Assembly (NCBI GenBank): GCA_038845865.1
Contig: JAWBQJ010000001.1
Coordinates: 186,001-250,000 of the forward strand
Length of the DNA stretch: 64,000 nucleotides
DNA from: Desulfurococcaceae archaeon
GTDB lineage: Archaea > Thermoproteota > Thermoprotei_A > Sulfolobales > Desulfurococcaceae
Direction: 5' to 3'
Shown: piece after piece, positions 18,050 through 26,964 of the stretch
Position numbering within the stretch: position 1 is the stretch's first letter
Layout: each line of letters opens with the position of its first letter
Position numbers and translations under genes: made by a program
Notes under the pieces: generated by a model
Databases searched by the model: none
What the model was told of the DNA's origin: nothing
What the model saw: the letters and a program-made list of their open reading frames with translations, nothing else

Positions 18050-18635
18050 AGAGGGCTCGGCCGGCTTAAACATTTTTATTAACGCCTTTGGGTCGATACC
18101 GAAGAGGAGGCGCTAAGCTACTATCCGGCAAGCCCTAACCACCCTGGAGCGGGTCCGAGCACCTTGAGGGCTGTTTTCTTCTTGATGGGGGCCATGTGCC
18201 GTTTGGCTCGACAGCCACTATGAATCCACGCGGGTACCTAGATCTGCGTGGACGAGGTAGAAGTCCCTGGACATAGAATGAACGAAAACGAATATCCAGG
18301 GACAAACAGTCTCGGGACCGCCACCAGCTTGATCATCTCAGGGCCCTGCGAACTGCTTTCTCGGAGGTACTGAGTTTAACTGAGCTTAGAGTTTTCTTTT
18401 AATCTTTGCATGTTCTTCTTATTACTACATCTATGGTCTCTGCGAAAACATCCCTGCATTGGAGGGGGTGACGACTCTCCTACCCGGCGAAGTAGGGTAC
18501 ACTTTGCCGGTGACTCGGTGGTATCCCTTATTCGGGTTGCTTTACACAAGTCCGTTTCGGTGGCTAGGAGGGCCACAAATGAGTATCCAGTGCTTCGAGG
18601 TATTGTAAGGACCGTGTCTTTTAAACTATCTTTAC
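18050..18635. other. Long non-coding stretch with inverted repeats
   Basis: Nearly 590 bases separate the beta-helix gene from the next gene and contain no convincing protein gene. The part around 18120-18360 is richer in G+C than the flanking T-rich DNA at 18375-18420 and carries three inverted repeats described in a separate entry. A TTTTTATTAAC element near 18072 could be a promoter. Confidence 0.45.
18169..18303 (+). ncRNA. Candidate structured RNA (unknown family)
   Basis: Three local stems are visible in tandem. GGCTGT (18169-18174) pairs with ACAGCC (18211-18216). TCCACGC (18225-18231) pairs with GCGTGGA (18246-18252). GTCCCTGGA (18263-18271) pairs with TCCAGGGAC (18295-18303), a perfect nine-pair stem around a 23-base A-rich loop. 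In hyperthermophiles, stable G+C-rich stems in otherwise A+T-rich spacer are a hallmark of functional RNA. I compared by eye with SRP RNA and RNase P RNA landmarks and found neither. The strand is not determined, and transposon-end hairpins are an alternative. Confidence 0.3.
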
Positions 18636-19040
18636 ATGAATTTCCTAACGGGATTTCCGTTGAACGTCACCAAGGTAATCGTGGAGGTTCAGCTGGATTT
18701 CAGCGATGAAAGCGATAAAGCTCTTAGGGCGCTTTTCAGCATAGCCGAGGAGCTTCTGGACAACTACGGTTTGTGGGTTGAGATAATACCTATACACCTT
18801 TGGTTCACGGACCCCCTTGAAGCGGAGGTATCAGACCTCCCCAGGATCTTCATTAACGGAAAGCTTAGATTTATAGGAAGGGCCCCTCGCAGAGGGGAGC
18901 TTATCGATGCGATACTAGAGCATGCTGGGCTACCGCCTAAACCAGGTGAGAGCACCTACAGCACTATTCCCACCAAGATAAACTTCGACGGCGGGTTACC
19001 CGAGGTCGCCTTAGTTAACGACGATGGAGGTATTAAATAG
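18636..19040 (+). CDS. Thioredoxin-fold-like protein without active-site cysteines
   Basis: The 134-residue protein reads like the second half of a thioredoxin fold: VIVEVQLDFSD, SIAEELLDNYGLWVEIIPIHLW, then LPRIFINGKLRFIGRAPRRGELIDAIL, which has the cis-proline-type LPRIFINGK strand followed by the last helix. There is no CxxC and no cysteine at all, so thiol redox activity is excluded. It stands alone, and function is unknown. The start could be ATG 18636 or a later codon. Confidence 0.6.
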   Translation: MNFLTGFPLNVTKVIVEVQLDFSDESDKALRALFSIAEELLDNYGLWVEIIPIHLWFTDPLEAEVSDLPRIFINGKLRFIGRAPRRGELIDAILEHAGLPPKPGESTYSTIPTKINFDGGLPEVALVNDDGGIK

Positions 19041-19177
19041 TTAATAGTTATAAGGGTCTTAGCCATAGAATAATTGGCCGAGCACCCCCACTGCTCGCTA
19101 ATCTGACATAACGTAGCGGTCCGGCGTACTTTTGATGACTCTAGTAAACGAGCGAGCTTACGAATTCCAGTAAACAG

Positions 19178-20041
19178 TTAAGCTGATGAGTGGAAAGGTA
19201 TTGCGGTGTGGAAGGCTGAGCGGTGGTGGTGCAATGAGGCACGTCTCGTCTTAAGCCATGCTGTTGTATATTCGTGTGCTTTAAATACAGAGCCTTCCTC
19301 ATCGTGCTTCTCGACGTAGGTGTACGTGTAAACGGAGAGGAAGTAGTCGCCTGCACCAGTCTTATCGCTGGCAGCGTAGTAATCCTCTAGTTCATATACT
19401 TTGGATCCGTGTTTTGTGACCACCATGACCTTCTTGGGCCTGATCGTCACTAATAGTACACCGCGCAGTTTTTTCGAAATCTTGTGGACGGCGTCGGGAA
19501 TACTCAGGCCACCTGCCAGCGCAGTGAACTCTTCGAGGTCTGCGTGCACGATGTCGGCGAGCTGGATCGCCAACATGGCATTGTCCGTGTACTCTAAGAC
19601 AACACTACCACCTGCTAGCTTTCTTAAAAATCCCTGCAAATCCACGGCTAGTAGTGGAGACTTCTGCCTAACAGTTTTGAGCAGGCTCGCATCAACCTCT
19701 CCCAGTACCGGGTTTACGATAGAGTAGCCTAGGCTCCCTTGAGAGTTCCAGGAACAGATAGGAGGTGCCTTATCGAGTACGCGTATTCTCCTCCCGGTTC
19801 CCGTATACTCTAGTTTAAAGATGTTCATTCTCGTAGAGTACTGCATTTTATTTACGTACTTCGATACCGGGTGTGCTGAGAGTCCTGGACTGTATACCGC
19901 GTAAACTTCTACGTCCAGGCCTTTCTCCAAGAGCGGTAAGGCTGAATAATAGGAGCCCCCTCCATAAGCCACGTATACTGTCCCATCGGCTTCTTCAATG
20001 TAATCTAATGTTGGATTTCCGTAGATGTAGAAATTCCTCAA
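19178..20041 (-). CDS. PfkB-family sugar/nucleoside kinase
   Basis: The 287-residue protein has the ribokinase-family fold. It shows an N-terminal GNPTLDYIEE substrate strand, GGGSYYSALPLLEKG, and near the end the anion-hole signature ASDKTGAGDYFLSVY with the catalytic aspartate. HADLEEFTAL matches the family's ADxxxxNxxEA-like region. Which sugar or nucleoside it phosphorylates cannot be read from sequence. Its ATG overlaps the stop of the upstream zinc-protein gene (ATGA), so the two form an operon. The C-terminus after residue 255 is rich in His and Ser and unlike the family. Confidence 0.82.
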   Translation of the reverse strand: MRNFYIYGNPTLDYIEEADGTVYVAYGGGSYYSALPLLEKGLDVEVYAVYSPGLSAHPVSKYVNKMQYSTRMNIFKLEYTGTGRRIRVLDKAPPICSWNSQGSLGYSIVNPVLGEVDASLLKTVRQKSPLLAVDLQGFLRKLAGGSVVLEYTDNAMLAIQLADIVHADLEEFTALAGGLSIPDAVHKISKKLRGVLLVTIRPKKVMVVTKHGSKVYELEDYYAASDKTGAGDYFLSVYTYTYVEKHDEEGSVFKAHEYTTAWLKTRRASLHHHRSAFHTAIPFHSSA

Positions 20042-20322
20042 GATTCCTCCTCGCTTAGACGATCTACTAGTTTCTCTAGTTTTTTCTTTAACTCACCTAA
20101 GTGGTAGTTTTTCAAATGCATGATCAGGTCCTCTACCGAGTAGAAGAAGGAGTTTTCGTACTTGTAGTCACGGGGTACCGGTTCTCCGAGACACTTCGAT
20201 GCAGCATGTACACATATAGGGCATGCTATTAACCCCGTAATCCTATCTTTACACGTTTTGAACTTTACTCCTTCGCGGTTTACTTCGAACGGCTCCCACT
20301 TGGGCTCCCAAGTATAGGCCAT
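20038..20322 (-). CDS. Small zinc-binding-like protein
   Basis: This 94-residue protein has a possible zinc site: CPIC near residue 34 and a spaced His pair in MHLKNYH near 69-75, which together resemble a C2H2 finger with a long insert. A charged helix (LKKKLEKLVDRL) ends it. I do not recognise the family. It precedes the PfkB kinase in a two-gene operon with a four-base overlap, so a role linked to that kinase is possible but unproven. Confidence 0.6.
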   Translation of the reverse strand: MAYTWEPKWEPFEVNREGVKFKTCKDRITGLIACPICVHAASKCLGEPVPRDYKYENSFFYSVEDLIMHLKNYHLGELKKKLEKLVDRLSEEES

Positions 20323-20662
20323 CTCGCCTCAGCCGGTTGATCCTTCTTCACCGCTCAGAGGCCTAAAATCTCAGCACCAGCATACTATACTACCCAGGCC
20401 ACTTAATATAGCTACCGGGACCTCGTGCCTTCACCACAGCCTGCATTCTAAGGCGCTTGAAGCACCCAGTCTCTTACGACCTCGCAGGAGATGAGAAACC
20501 ACCGTGTGCACTAACCTGTCTTCGAGGTGATGCGGGCTGTTCCCAGTATAGGAGTCTATGAAGCCAGGTGGAATGCAGGAAGGTGAAAAACAAGCAGTAG
20601 CATTAACCACTGTGACCCTGCACCGGAGCTTAATATTCACTACTGCTTGCCGTAGCAAAGAA
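20323..20662. other. 340-base gap with no convincing gene
   Basis: Only a 75-codon minus-strand frame (20431-20658) is open here. It has a TTG start, many Cys/His/Arg residues and no family resemblance, and I regard it as chance. No strong promoter, tRNA or repeat was seen. It may hold the promoter of the kinase operon and the 3' end of the hydrolase transcript. Confidence 0.4.
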
Positions 20663-21301
20663 CTAAGGAGGTTTCACCACGATGACGCTGTTCCTGAACT
20701 CTGCTAAGTTGAAGCTATTAGTGTCTAGTTTAACTACATTATAGCCTTTGACCAGCTTTAAGAACTCGTCTACGGGTTTAAGCGGCAACGTAAGGCCCGT
20801 AATCCAGTAGTGTATCGGCATAACATTAACTGGTTTAGTTTTCTCGACGAGGCTCCACGCCTCCTCCGGCTCGATGGTAAATGTTCCACCGACCGGCACC
20901 ATCAGTAAGTCTACCCCTTTAAGCTTCTCGAGAACGAGCTCTTCCGGTATGTCCCCGATATCTCCCAGGTGCGCTAACCTGGCGCCCTTAACTTCAATGA
21001 CATAAACGGCGTTTTCACCTCGTCTCCTGCCTTTGGACTTGTCGTGGTAAGACCTCAGGCCTACAACTCTTAGGCTATCTACGAATGTTTCGCCATAATG
21101 CATCTTTAATACACGTGTTTTGTCCTTGGAGACAGCGTTCACAGCGTTGTGATCGAAGTGATCATGAGTTACCAGCACCAGGTCCGCTCTGGTGGCCGGT
21201 TTTTTCAGACCTATGCTCAAACCATCATGAGGATCAATTACTATTGTGTACCCGTTTACCTGAACAGATACGCATGCATGCCCGTGCCAAGAGATTATCA
21301 C
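20663..21301 (-). CDS. UPF0173-type metallo-beta-lactamase-fold hydrolase
   Basis: The 212-residue protein starts with WHGHACVSV and has the metal-binding HDHFDH (about residues 46-51), HLGDIGD and, late, MPIHYW. These are hallmarks of the UPF0173 metal-dependent hydrolases in the metallo-beta-lactamase superfamily. The two-metal site is intact; the substrate is unknown. The gene is divergent from the glycosyltransferase gene, with 32 bases between start codons. Confidence 0.87.
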   Translation of the reverse strand: MIISWHGHACVSVQVNGYTIVIDPHDGLSIGLKKPATRADLVLVTHDHFDHNAVNAVSKDKTRVLKMHYGETFVDSLRVVGLRSYHDKSKGRRRGENAVYVIEVKGARLAHLGDIGDIPEELVLEKLKGVDLLMVPVGGTFTIEPEEAWSLVEKTKPVNVMPIHYWITGLTLPLKPVDEFLKLVKGYNVVKLDTNSFNLAEFRNSVIVVKPP

Positions 21302-21333
21302 GCAGGCTACACCTCTACATGTAAAATACCTCC

Positions 21334-22782
21334 TTGAAGAGTAAAATATGTTTTGTGAGGGTGAAAGGTGTCTACTTGAGCCTCGAAGGCGTCGGTTTAC
21401 TCGCGGCCATGCTTATAGTGTCATCTCAGTTGGCGGTATACATAGCCCATTCCTTACTCCTATCCGGGTGTCGGAAGAAGCACGTTGAGCCGATAGGTCG
21501 TGCTGGTGAGTCGAGGAACGTTTCTTTCATTGTACCTGTCCGTAAGGAACCATTAGAATACGTTGAGAACGCTGTACGATATGTAGGTTCGCTCGGAATA
21601 CCGGGTTACGAGGTTGTAATCGTGTCGGATGACGACGTGGATGTAAGAGATGAACTCTTCGAGCTCGTTAAGAGGCTTCGAGAAGAGGGCTTGAACGTGT
21701 GGATCATGTGGAGGAGTGTGCCCCGGGGATTTAGGACAGGCGCCCTTAACGACGGGTTGTACCTGTCCACAGGAGACTACGTCTATGTACTCGACGTTGA
21801 CACTAGACCTGAGAGGTGCTTCTTCGACTACGCGATCAGCGTGCTGAAATCGAACCCCGATTGTGTAGCTGTTACGGGGCGCTGGGAACCGCTCAATGCC
21901 GATACCAGGGTTAGCGAGGCACTCGCGCTCGGCTTACGGTTTCTCACTAGGGTACTATATAGGGCGAGGAGCTGTGTGGGATTGTTTCCCTACCCGCTTG
22001 GGACGGGGACGCTTTACAATGCTAGGCTCTTAAAGGAGCTACTGGGTGGTTGGGATGAGAACAGGATACAAGATGACATGGAGCTGGGGGCCAGGATCAT
22101 GTACAGCGGGCTCAAAATAAAATACTTAGATGAGTGCGCGATCCGCGTCGAGAACCCTGGAACCTACCGGGGTTTTAGAATACAGCAGTCGAGGTGGGCT
22201 TATGGGGCGCTAGATGCAGCTATTGCAAGGTTCAAGTATATTTTCAAGTCCAAGTACCCCCTGCACGTGAAGGTAGAGGCCTTACTCTACTTGCTGCAGT
22301 ACATTCCGCAGTTTCTGGTGTTCGGAGGCACGCTCATTCTCTCACTAGTCCTCCTTGTAGCGCCAAGGGACTACATGGCCATGATAGTACCACTACTAGC
22401 TGTGTGGATCGCCAGTCTACCAGTGTACATCTATTTCATGTTCAAGGAGGGGTTCTGGGAGCGGTCCCTCTGGAAGTTCGCCGTTCTTTCGGGTAGGCTC
22501 TCAGCAATATCAACGGCCGTATCACCCTACGTGACTGTGAGCTCTCTCAAAGCCGTGTTTAGGGTTCGAGAAGTGTATAAAAGAACTCCTAAGGGTGTAT
22601 ATCAAAAAACATTCACTTCGCTACGAATACCCTGGGAACTCCTGCTTGGATTACTGTATTGCGGTATTGGTCTTTACGCGCTGATAGAAGGCCTTGTTAT
22701 CTCGGCCGCTTGGTTGATAATTTCATCGGCAGGTTACCTCTACGTTGTTTATAGGTTTTCACGAGATGTCTTCTACAAGTAG
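21334..22782 (+). CDS. Membrane glycosyltransferase, family 2
   Basis: The 482-residue protein has a membrane helix at about 15-37, a GT-A domain and four or five C-terminal membrane helices. Catalytic signatures are VSDDDVD for nucleotide sugar, LDVDTR with D154 and D156 for the metal, QDDMELG for the catalytic base region and QQSRW at 284-288, the QxxRW found in processive GT2 enzymes such as cellulose and hyaluronan synthases. It probably builds a polysaccharide or lipid-linked glycan while passing it through the membrane. The start is TTG 21334. It is a single-gene unit. Confidence 0.88.
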   Translation: MKSKICFVRVKGVYLSLEGVGLLAAMLIVSSQLAVYIAHSLLLSGCRKKHVEPIGRAGESRNVSFIVPVRKEPLEYVENAVRYVGSLGIPGYEVVIVSDDDVDVRDELFELVKRLREEGLNVWIMWRSVPRGFRTGALNDGLYLSTGDYVYVLDVDTRPERCFFDYAISVLKSNPDCVAVTGRWEPLNADTRVSEALALGLRFLTRVLYRARSCVGLFPYPLGTGTLYNARLLKELLGGWDENRIQDDMELGARIMYSGLKIKYLDECAIRVENPGTYRGFRIQQSRWAYGALDAAIARFKYIFKSKYPLHVKVEALLYLLQYIPQFLVFGGTLILSLVLLVAPRDYMAMIVPLLAVWIASLPVYIYFMFKEGFWERSLWKFAVLSGRLSAISTAVSPYVTVSSLKAVFRVREVYKRTPKGVYQKTFTSLRIPWELLLGLLYCGIGLYALIEGLVISAAWLIISSAGYLYVVYRFSRDVFYK

Positions 22783-22789
22783 CGTTACA

Positions 22790-22799
22790 CTTTAAACCC
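22790..22799 (+). promoter_or_regulatory. TATA box for lhr
   Basis: CTTTAAACCC lies about 30 bases upstream of the ATG at 22827, the spacing expected for an almost leaderless archaeal transcript. Confidence 0.5.
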
Positions 22800-22826
22800 A
22801 TTTAGCAATGACATTATTGTTAAGGA

Positions 22827-25523
22827 ATGCTATCGGCAACCATGCTTACCCAGGTGTATTCAATGAGCTTGCATTACGCTGTTAACGAGCCTGACGAGAA
22901 GAGCGTCTTTGGGCTGCTTCGGCCCTATGTTAGTATGTGGTTTAAAGAGAAGTATGCGGAAATGACGCCAGTTCAGCGAAGGACTCTCCCCTTAGTTAAG
23001 CAGGGTAAAAACGTACTGGTTTCGAGTCCCACCGGTACGGGTAAAACACTAGCCGTGTTCTTAGGGATCATTGATAACATGCTCGAATACTACGAAAGAA
23101 ATGGTAACCTACCCGACGCTGTTCACGTAGTATACGTTAGCCCGCTAAGAGCACTTAACAACGATATGCGGAAAAACCTGTACGAGCCTGTTAAGGGCAT
23201 TGTTAAAGCGGCCCGTGAAATGGGCGTTGACGTGCCGGAGATTAGGGTAGCTGTCAGAACTAGCGATACCAGTTCTTATGAGAAGCAGAAAATGCTGAAG
23301 AACCCGCCTCATATTCTGATCACCACACCCGAGAGCCTAGCACTAGCACTCAACGCCCCTAAGTTTAGAGAGCTTTTAAAAAACGTACGCGTAGTCGTCG
23401 TAGACGAGATACACGACCTCGCTTCCAGCAAGCGTGGTAGCCACCTAGCACTAAGCATTGAAAGATTAGAAAACCTTGTTGGCAAGCCGTTACAGAGAAT
23501 AGGGCTCAGCGCCACCATAGCGCCCTTAGAAGAAGTTGCACTTTTCCTCGTAGGCTACGAGGATGGCAGCACTCATAGGAATTGCTATATCGTGGACGCG
23601 CGCTTTGATAAGAAAGTAGATATACGCGTAATAGCCCCCGTAGAGGACTTAATACGCACCCCAGCCGACGTAGTTAACGATGCAATATACCGCAAGATAG
23701 TAGAACTCGTGCACAAGTACAGAACTACATTAATATTTACAAATACCAGAAGCGCAACTGAAAGAGTGGTATTCAAGTTAAGAAAGCTCATGGAAAAAGA
23801 GCGCATACTCGACGTTGACGAGATCGAGGCTCATCACAGTAGTCTAAGTAGGGGTGCTCGGTTAGAGGTCGAAGAAAAGCTAAAGAAAGGCGAACTGAGG
23901 GTGGTTGTCAGCTCTACTTCCCTGGAGCTGGGCATCGATGTGGGCTACATAGACCTCGTAGTGTTGTTAAGTAGCCCTAAGAGTGCCACCAGGCTTCTGC
24001 AACGAGTTGGTAGATCGGGACACCACGTCTGGGGAGTAAGTAAAGGTAGGGTAATCGTAGTTGACAGAGATGACCTCGTAGAGTGTGCCGTCCTTGCGAG
24101 GCTCGCTTGCGAAAGGAAAATAGACAGGATCAGGATACCGAGAAACCCCCTCGATGTCCTTGCGCAACACATCGTGGGTTTAGCCCTCGAGAAGGATTGG
24201 AGACTTGAAGACGCGTACAGGCTCGTTAAGAGGGCGTACACTTTCCACGACCTAGATTACAGCGATTTCCTAAGCGTAGCTCGCTACCTTGCAGGGAAGC
24301 TCGGAGACTTCTACGAGTATCAGAGGGTTTACGCGAAAATATGGCTAGACGAAGAGAAAGGCGTTTTTGGGAGGAAGAAGACGACGAGGGCTATATACTA
24401 CCTAAACCTCGGGGTAATACCGGATGAGAGCAAGGTTAGGGTCTTTACAACGGATGGTAGATACGTTGGTGACCTTGAAGAGGGCTTTGTGGAGTACTTG
24501 GCACCGGGGGACCTGTTCATCCTGGGTGGGAGGGTTTATGAATTCGTACAGAGCAGAGGGTTTACTGCCGTGGTTAGGAGGGCGGATGGCCAGCGGCCTA
24601 CCGTACCTACCTGGTTCAGTGAAATGCTACCTTTATCTTTCGACTCCGCCGTAGAAGTCGGCAAGTTCAGAAGAATGGTATCAAAAATGCTCGACGAAGT
24701 CGGCGTCGATAATGTAGTGAAGTACCTCGTTAAGAAGTACAAGCTACAGAAACACGCTGCAAAGGCCATTTGCGAGTACATGCTCGAACAGAAACTGTAT
24801 ACCGGTAACATCGTCCCCTCGGATAGGTTAATTCTAGTTGAAGTATTTGACGAGCCGGACAGGAGGAACGTGATCGTGCACTCGCTTTTCGGTAGGAGAG
24901 CTAACGATGCGCTGGCAAGGCTTTACGCCTATGTAGTTGGGTCAAAGTTAGGCGTTAACGTAAGAATCACCGTTACAGATAACGGCTTTATGATAACAAT
25001 GCGCGGTCACCCTGACTTAGACTACGTTGAATTATTCAAAAACATCCCTGTAGAGCGTGCGTGGGACGTGCTCGTAAAGGTTATTAGGCGAACAGACCTC
25101 TTAAAGCGTAGGTTCAGACATGTAGCTCTCAGAAGCTTCATGTTACTAAGACGCTATAAGGACGCCGAAAAACCAATGCACAAGCTACAACTTAACGCAG
25201 AGGAGTTGTTAAGAGCCGTGGAAGAGATAAGGGATTTCCCCGTGCTGAAGGAGGCTTACAGGGAGATCTTAATGGATTACATGCACGTAGACGAGGCAAT
25301 AACCGTCCTCGAGGCCGTGCGCAGAGGTGAAATAGAGGTTAAGGGCATTGGGCCGCTGGAGGTGCCGACACCCTTTGCTCACAACATCATAGTACACGGA
25401 TATACCGATATCGTATTAATGGAAGATATGAGAAGGCTTCTTGCGAGATTGCACGAACTCGTTATTCAAAGGCTAAAGCAGATGAACGCCGTGGAAGCGC
25501 CAGGCGCTCCATGGAAAGTGTGA
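22827..25523 (+). CDS. lhr: Lhr-type superfamily 2 helicase
   Basis: The 898-residue protein has Walker A SSPTGTGKT (residues 66-74), the Walker B box DEIH near 193-196, GLSATIAP, and the motif V/VI region SSTSLELGIDVGYID and QRVGRSGHH. After the two RecA domains come the winged-helix and Lhr-core beta-sheet parts that set Lhr apart from Ski2-type helicases. Archaeal Lhr proteins unwind DNA and DNA:RNA forks and act in repair. Length fits the Lhr core without the long bacterial extension. Three in-frame ATGs occur within 13 codons; the first is given. Confidence 0.93.
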   Translation: MLSATMLTQVYSMSLHYAVNEPDEKSVFGLLRPYVSMWFKEKYAEMTPVQRRTLPLVKQGKNVLVSSPTGTGKTLAVFLGIIDNMLEYYERNGNLPDAVHVVYVSPLRALNNDMRKNLYEPVKGIVKAAREMGVDVPEIRVAVRTSDTSSYEKQKMLKNPPHILITTPESLALALNAPKFRELLKNVRVVVVDEIHDLASSKRGSHLALSIERLENLVGKPLQRIGLSATIAPLEEVALFLVGYEDGSTHRNCYIVDARFDKKVDIRVIAPVEDLIRTPADVVNDAIYRKIVELVHKYRTTLIFTNTRSATERVVFKLRKLMEKERILDVDEIEAHHSSLSRGARLEVEEKLKKGELRVVVSSTSLELGIDVGYIDLVVLLSSPKSATRLLQRVGRSGHHVWGVSKGRVIVVDRDDLVECAVLARLACERKIDRIRIPRNPLDVLAQHIVGLALEKDWRLEDAYRLVKRAYTFHDLDYSDFLSVARYLAGKLGDFYEYQRVYAKIWLDEEKGVFGRKKTTRAIYYLNLGVIPDESKVRVFTTDGRYVGDLEEGFVEYLAPGDLFILGGRVYEFVQSRGFTAVVRRADGQRPTVPTWFSEMLPLSFDSAVEVGKFRRMVSKMLDEVGVDNVVKYLVKKYKLQKHAAKAICEYMLEQKLYTGNIVPSDRLILVEVFDEPDRRNVIVHSLFGRRANDALARLYAYVVGSKLGVNVRITVTDNGFMITMRGHPDLDYVELFKNIPVERAWDVLVKVIRRTDLLKRRFRHVALRSFMLLRRYKDAEKPMHKLQLNAEELLRAVEEIRDFPVLKEAYREILMDYMHVDEAITVLEAVRRGEIEVKGIGPLEVPTPFAHNIIVHGYTDIVLMEDMRRLLARLHELVIQRLKQMNAVEAPGAPWKV

Positions 25524-25537
25524 AATAATGCACCGTT

Positions 25538-26305
25538 CTAGGAACCCGACACCCCCTCCCTTTCTTGCTTAACCTTTTCATCCGTTTTATCACCGGTACG
25601 GCTGTATAGGAGTTTTTCAAGAACCTTATCGCTTACGCTAAAAACGGATTTCGCGATAGCTTTTACGTACTCGTCGCTCGGCACAGACTTTGAAAAACCA
25701 ATCCTGATCGCTAGTGCTTTTTTAAGCGCTTCCTTCTCCTCTCTGCTTCTAACTTCACCTTTAAATATTAGCTCTGCGAGTTTCAGCCCAACAAAAAACT
25801 TTGCATAGTTCATGACCGTTCTCTCCTCTTCTGGAAAGGCCTCTAAGACCTTGTACAATACGTTCTTGAATTCTTCTTCGCTTAGGAAACCCAGTGTAAG
25901 CTTCGTTAACGGCATTCTGAGCAACCTCGCTATGATATTACTGTCTATGGTTCCCGAGGGCGAGAGTTCTTTCAGCTTTTCACGTGCTTCCTTGAGCTTA
26001 CCTTCGAGGACGCTGTTTAAGGTACATTCCAGTGCCTCCTCGACGTAGAACACTTTCTCGAAGAGTTCAGGGTACTCCTGATCCAGTTTAAGGCCGTATT
26101 TGCCTATTATGTACAGCGTCGCCATCTCCTTGTCGTATATGTCCGGTGGCTGGGCTTTGCCACGTATTGGCTGGAGTTTATGTGCTTGGTAGGCTTTTTT
26201 CAGCATCTCCACCGCAATAGACCTATCCACGTTATCGAACGACTTTACCAGCTCGCTTAGTAGAGCTACTGCCACCTGCACTCGTTTTTTGTGAGGCGAC
26301 TTCAT
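25538..26305 (-). CDS. Crenarchaeal conserved protein (probable DUF2192)
   Basis: The 255-residue, helix-rich protein contains LQPIRGKAQPPDIYDKEMATLYIIGKYGLGL-like sequence (about residues 36-58), which I associate with the crenarchaeal family DUF2192; this assignment is from memory and uncertain. There are no catalytic motifs. Its start overlaps the upstream gene by 74 bases, or about 50 if GTG 26281 is used. It is the last gene of a four-gene minus-strand cluster that begins with a helix-turn-helix protein. Confidence 0.65.
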   Translation of the reverse strand: MKSPHKKRVQVAVALLSELVKSFDNVDRSIAVEMLKKAYQAHKLQPIRGKAQPPDIYDKEMATLYIIGKYGLKLDQEYPELFEKVFYVEEALECTLNSVLEGKLKEAREKLKELSPSGTIDSNIIARLLRMPLTKLTLGFLSEEEFKNVLYKVLEAFPEEERTVMNYAKFFVGLKLAELIFKGEVRSREEKEALKKALAIRIGFSKSVPSDEYVKAIAKSVFSVSDKVLEKLLYSRTGDKTDEKVKQEREGVSGS

Positions 26306-26585
26306 GTCTACCAGCCATTTTCGACAGTTCCAGCCTGATAAGCCGCTTAAGCCTCAGATCTAGGCTTGTTCTACCCGTAAACACCCTGTACTGAAACTTA
26401 TTTTTGTTAAAAATAAGCTTTATGGCCGAGACATCTATCATGTTTTTCTCTATTTTTAAGTAAACTTCATATTTTAAGGCCTTTTCACGGATTTCACATG
26501 AAGACACATACATGCCCTCTTGCTTCAGAAGCTGCACTACTTTTTCAACTAGCAATATTACATCCTGCGGTTTCAGGGTCTCCAA
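26232..26585 (-). CDS. Small conserved-type protein of unknown function
   Basis: About 117 residues are predicted from TTG 26585 (LETLKPQDVILLVEK). That start overlaps the upstream stop by 13 bases; the longer frame to 26678 lies inside the upstream gene. The middle looks alpha/beta (EVYLKIEKNMIDVSAIKLIFNKNKFQYRVFTG). The last 25 residues are Ser/Lys/Arg-rich and may contact nucleic acid. I do not recognise a family. Confidence 0.6.
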   Translation of the reverse strand: METLKPQDVILLVEKVVQLLKQEGMYVSSCEIREKALKYEVYLKIEKNMIDVSAIKLIFNKNKFQYRVFTGRTSLDLRLKRLIRLELSKMAGRHEVASQKTSAGGSSSTKRAGKVVR

Positions 26586-26962
26586 GCATATTTCACCTTT
26601 ACGTGACCAAGCGCTTCGAGTATTTCGATATACCACCCAGCCAGCTGCCTTATTAATATTTTCTTGGCGTCTTCGCATGTCGCTACAACTCCATAGACCT
26701 CTTTGAAGGCTTCCCTGCAGAGCTCGCAGTGCACTAGGCGCCCCACCCTCTCCTCGACGATGCTGATGATCGCCTCAAAGGATAGGGGTTCTAGCTCCAC
26801 CCTTTTCTCTAGTTCACTTAGTAGTTGTGAAGAGGGTATTAGCTGTGCACAGTTTAGTGCCCTCTCTCTGCATTTCTTCATGTAGGCTAATAGAAGGTCA
26901 TAGTTTTCGATAAGGCTTCTAGTTGATAAAAAAGGCGTTTCATTGAACATGCCGGTAAACAA
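26573..26962 (-). CDS. Small protein with paired cysteines, unknown function
   Basis: This 129-residue, mostly helical protein has CRERALNC near residue 34-41 and VHCELCREAF near 96-105, so up to five cysteines could form a metal site or disulfides. No known family is recognised. It starts two bases after the stop of the upstream HTH gene and runs into the next gene, so translation is probably coupled across the cluster. Confidence 0.62.
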   Translation of the reverse strand: MFTGMFNETPFLSTRSLIENYDLLLAYMKKCRERALNCAQLIPSSQLLSELEKRVELEPLSFEAIISIVEERVGRLVHCELCREAFKEVYGVVATCEDAKKILIRQLAGWYIEILEALGHVKVKYAWRP

Positions 26963-26964
26963 GC

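Noticed and set aside
18120-18360. SRP RNA or RNase P RNA
   Set aside because: The conserved loop of SRP RNA helix 8 and the GAGGAAAGUC-type core and ACAGAA element of RNase P RNA were not found.
18410-18709. 99-codon frame in the gap after the beta-helix gene
   Set aside because: It runs into the start of the thioredoxin-like gene in another frame, and its sequence is arginine/serine-rich without structure.
20431-20658. 75-codon minus-strand frame after the metallo-hydrolase gene
   Set aside because: TTG start, odd composition and no family; chance opening is the simpler view.
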